Part shown: positions 5,287-5,304 of the stretch, piece by piece
Layout of the letters: the number at the start of each line of letters is the position of its first letter
How positions within the stretch are numbered: the stretch's first letter is position 1
NCBI GenBank assembly: GCA_900556795.1
Contig: USQD01000159.1
Location: 1 to 5,304 of the forward strand
Direction of reading: 5' to 3'
Origin: an uncultured Prevotella sp.
GTDB taxonomy: Bacteria > Bacteroidota > Bacteroidia > Bacteroidales > Bacteroidaceae
DNA: 5,304 nucleotides
The notes under the pieces: generated by a model
Told to the model about the DNA's origin: nothing
Databases searched by the model: none
The model's input: only the letters and a program-made list of their open reading frames with translations
Made by a program: the position numbers and the translations under genes

Positions 5287-5304
5287 TATAATATGTACAC
5301 CAAG

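Overview
The window looks like an accessory stretch of a gut-type Bacteroidota chromosome, probably Prevotella/Segatella-like. This rests on protein style (a small ECF sigma factor followed by a one-pass membrane protein with a PY-x-x-PEGFF motif), a Bacteroidota-type -7 promoter element (TAnnTTTG), mostly poor Shine-Dalgarno sequences, and mixed base composition. The species is inferred and has not been checked against any database.

Left part (minus strand): an ECF-type sigma factor (984 down to 445) is followed after 36 bases by a short single-pass membrane protein (408 down to 7) that is probably its anti-sigma partner. Positions 985-1190 form a divergent intergenic region. It holds a 15-bp imperfect inverted repeat, a good Bacteroidota promoter reading rightwards, and a small perfect inverted repeat that overlaps the start codon of the next gene.

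Centre (plus strand, 1191-4439): three genes read as one operon. (1) A 394-residue fusion joins an N-terminal sigma-70-like unit (sigma2-like region plus sigma4-like helix-turn-helix) to a C-terminal macrodomain-like ADP-ribose-binding module. (2) A 388-residue protein that I cannot name appears to have two domains and is much more AT-rich than its neighbours. (3) An ADP-ribosylglycohydrolase (DraG/ARH-like) with its metal-binding motifs intact starts 2 bases after gene 2 stops. A putative ADP-ribose sensor fused to a transcription initiation module, an unknown protein and an enzyme that removes ADP-ribose make this the most interesting part of the window. It could be an ADP-ribose or NAD-linked regulatory, stress or defence cassette whose first gene senses the ligand and controls the operon. 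That role is inference; the domain content is what the sequence shows.

Right part: the 250-bp gap 4440-4689 contains a 26-codon ORF behind a perfect Shine-Dalgarno, lying in frame with the hydrolase after its TAG stop, and then a probable bidirectional terminator hairpin. A convergent, AT-rich GIY-YIG nuclease-like gene (minus strand) ends at 4690, and its reading frame stays open to the right edge of the window. No tRNA, rRNA, CRISPR array or complete insertion sequence was seen.
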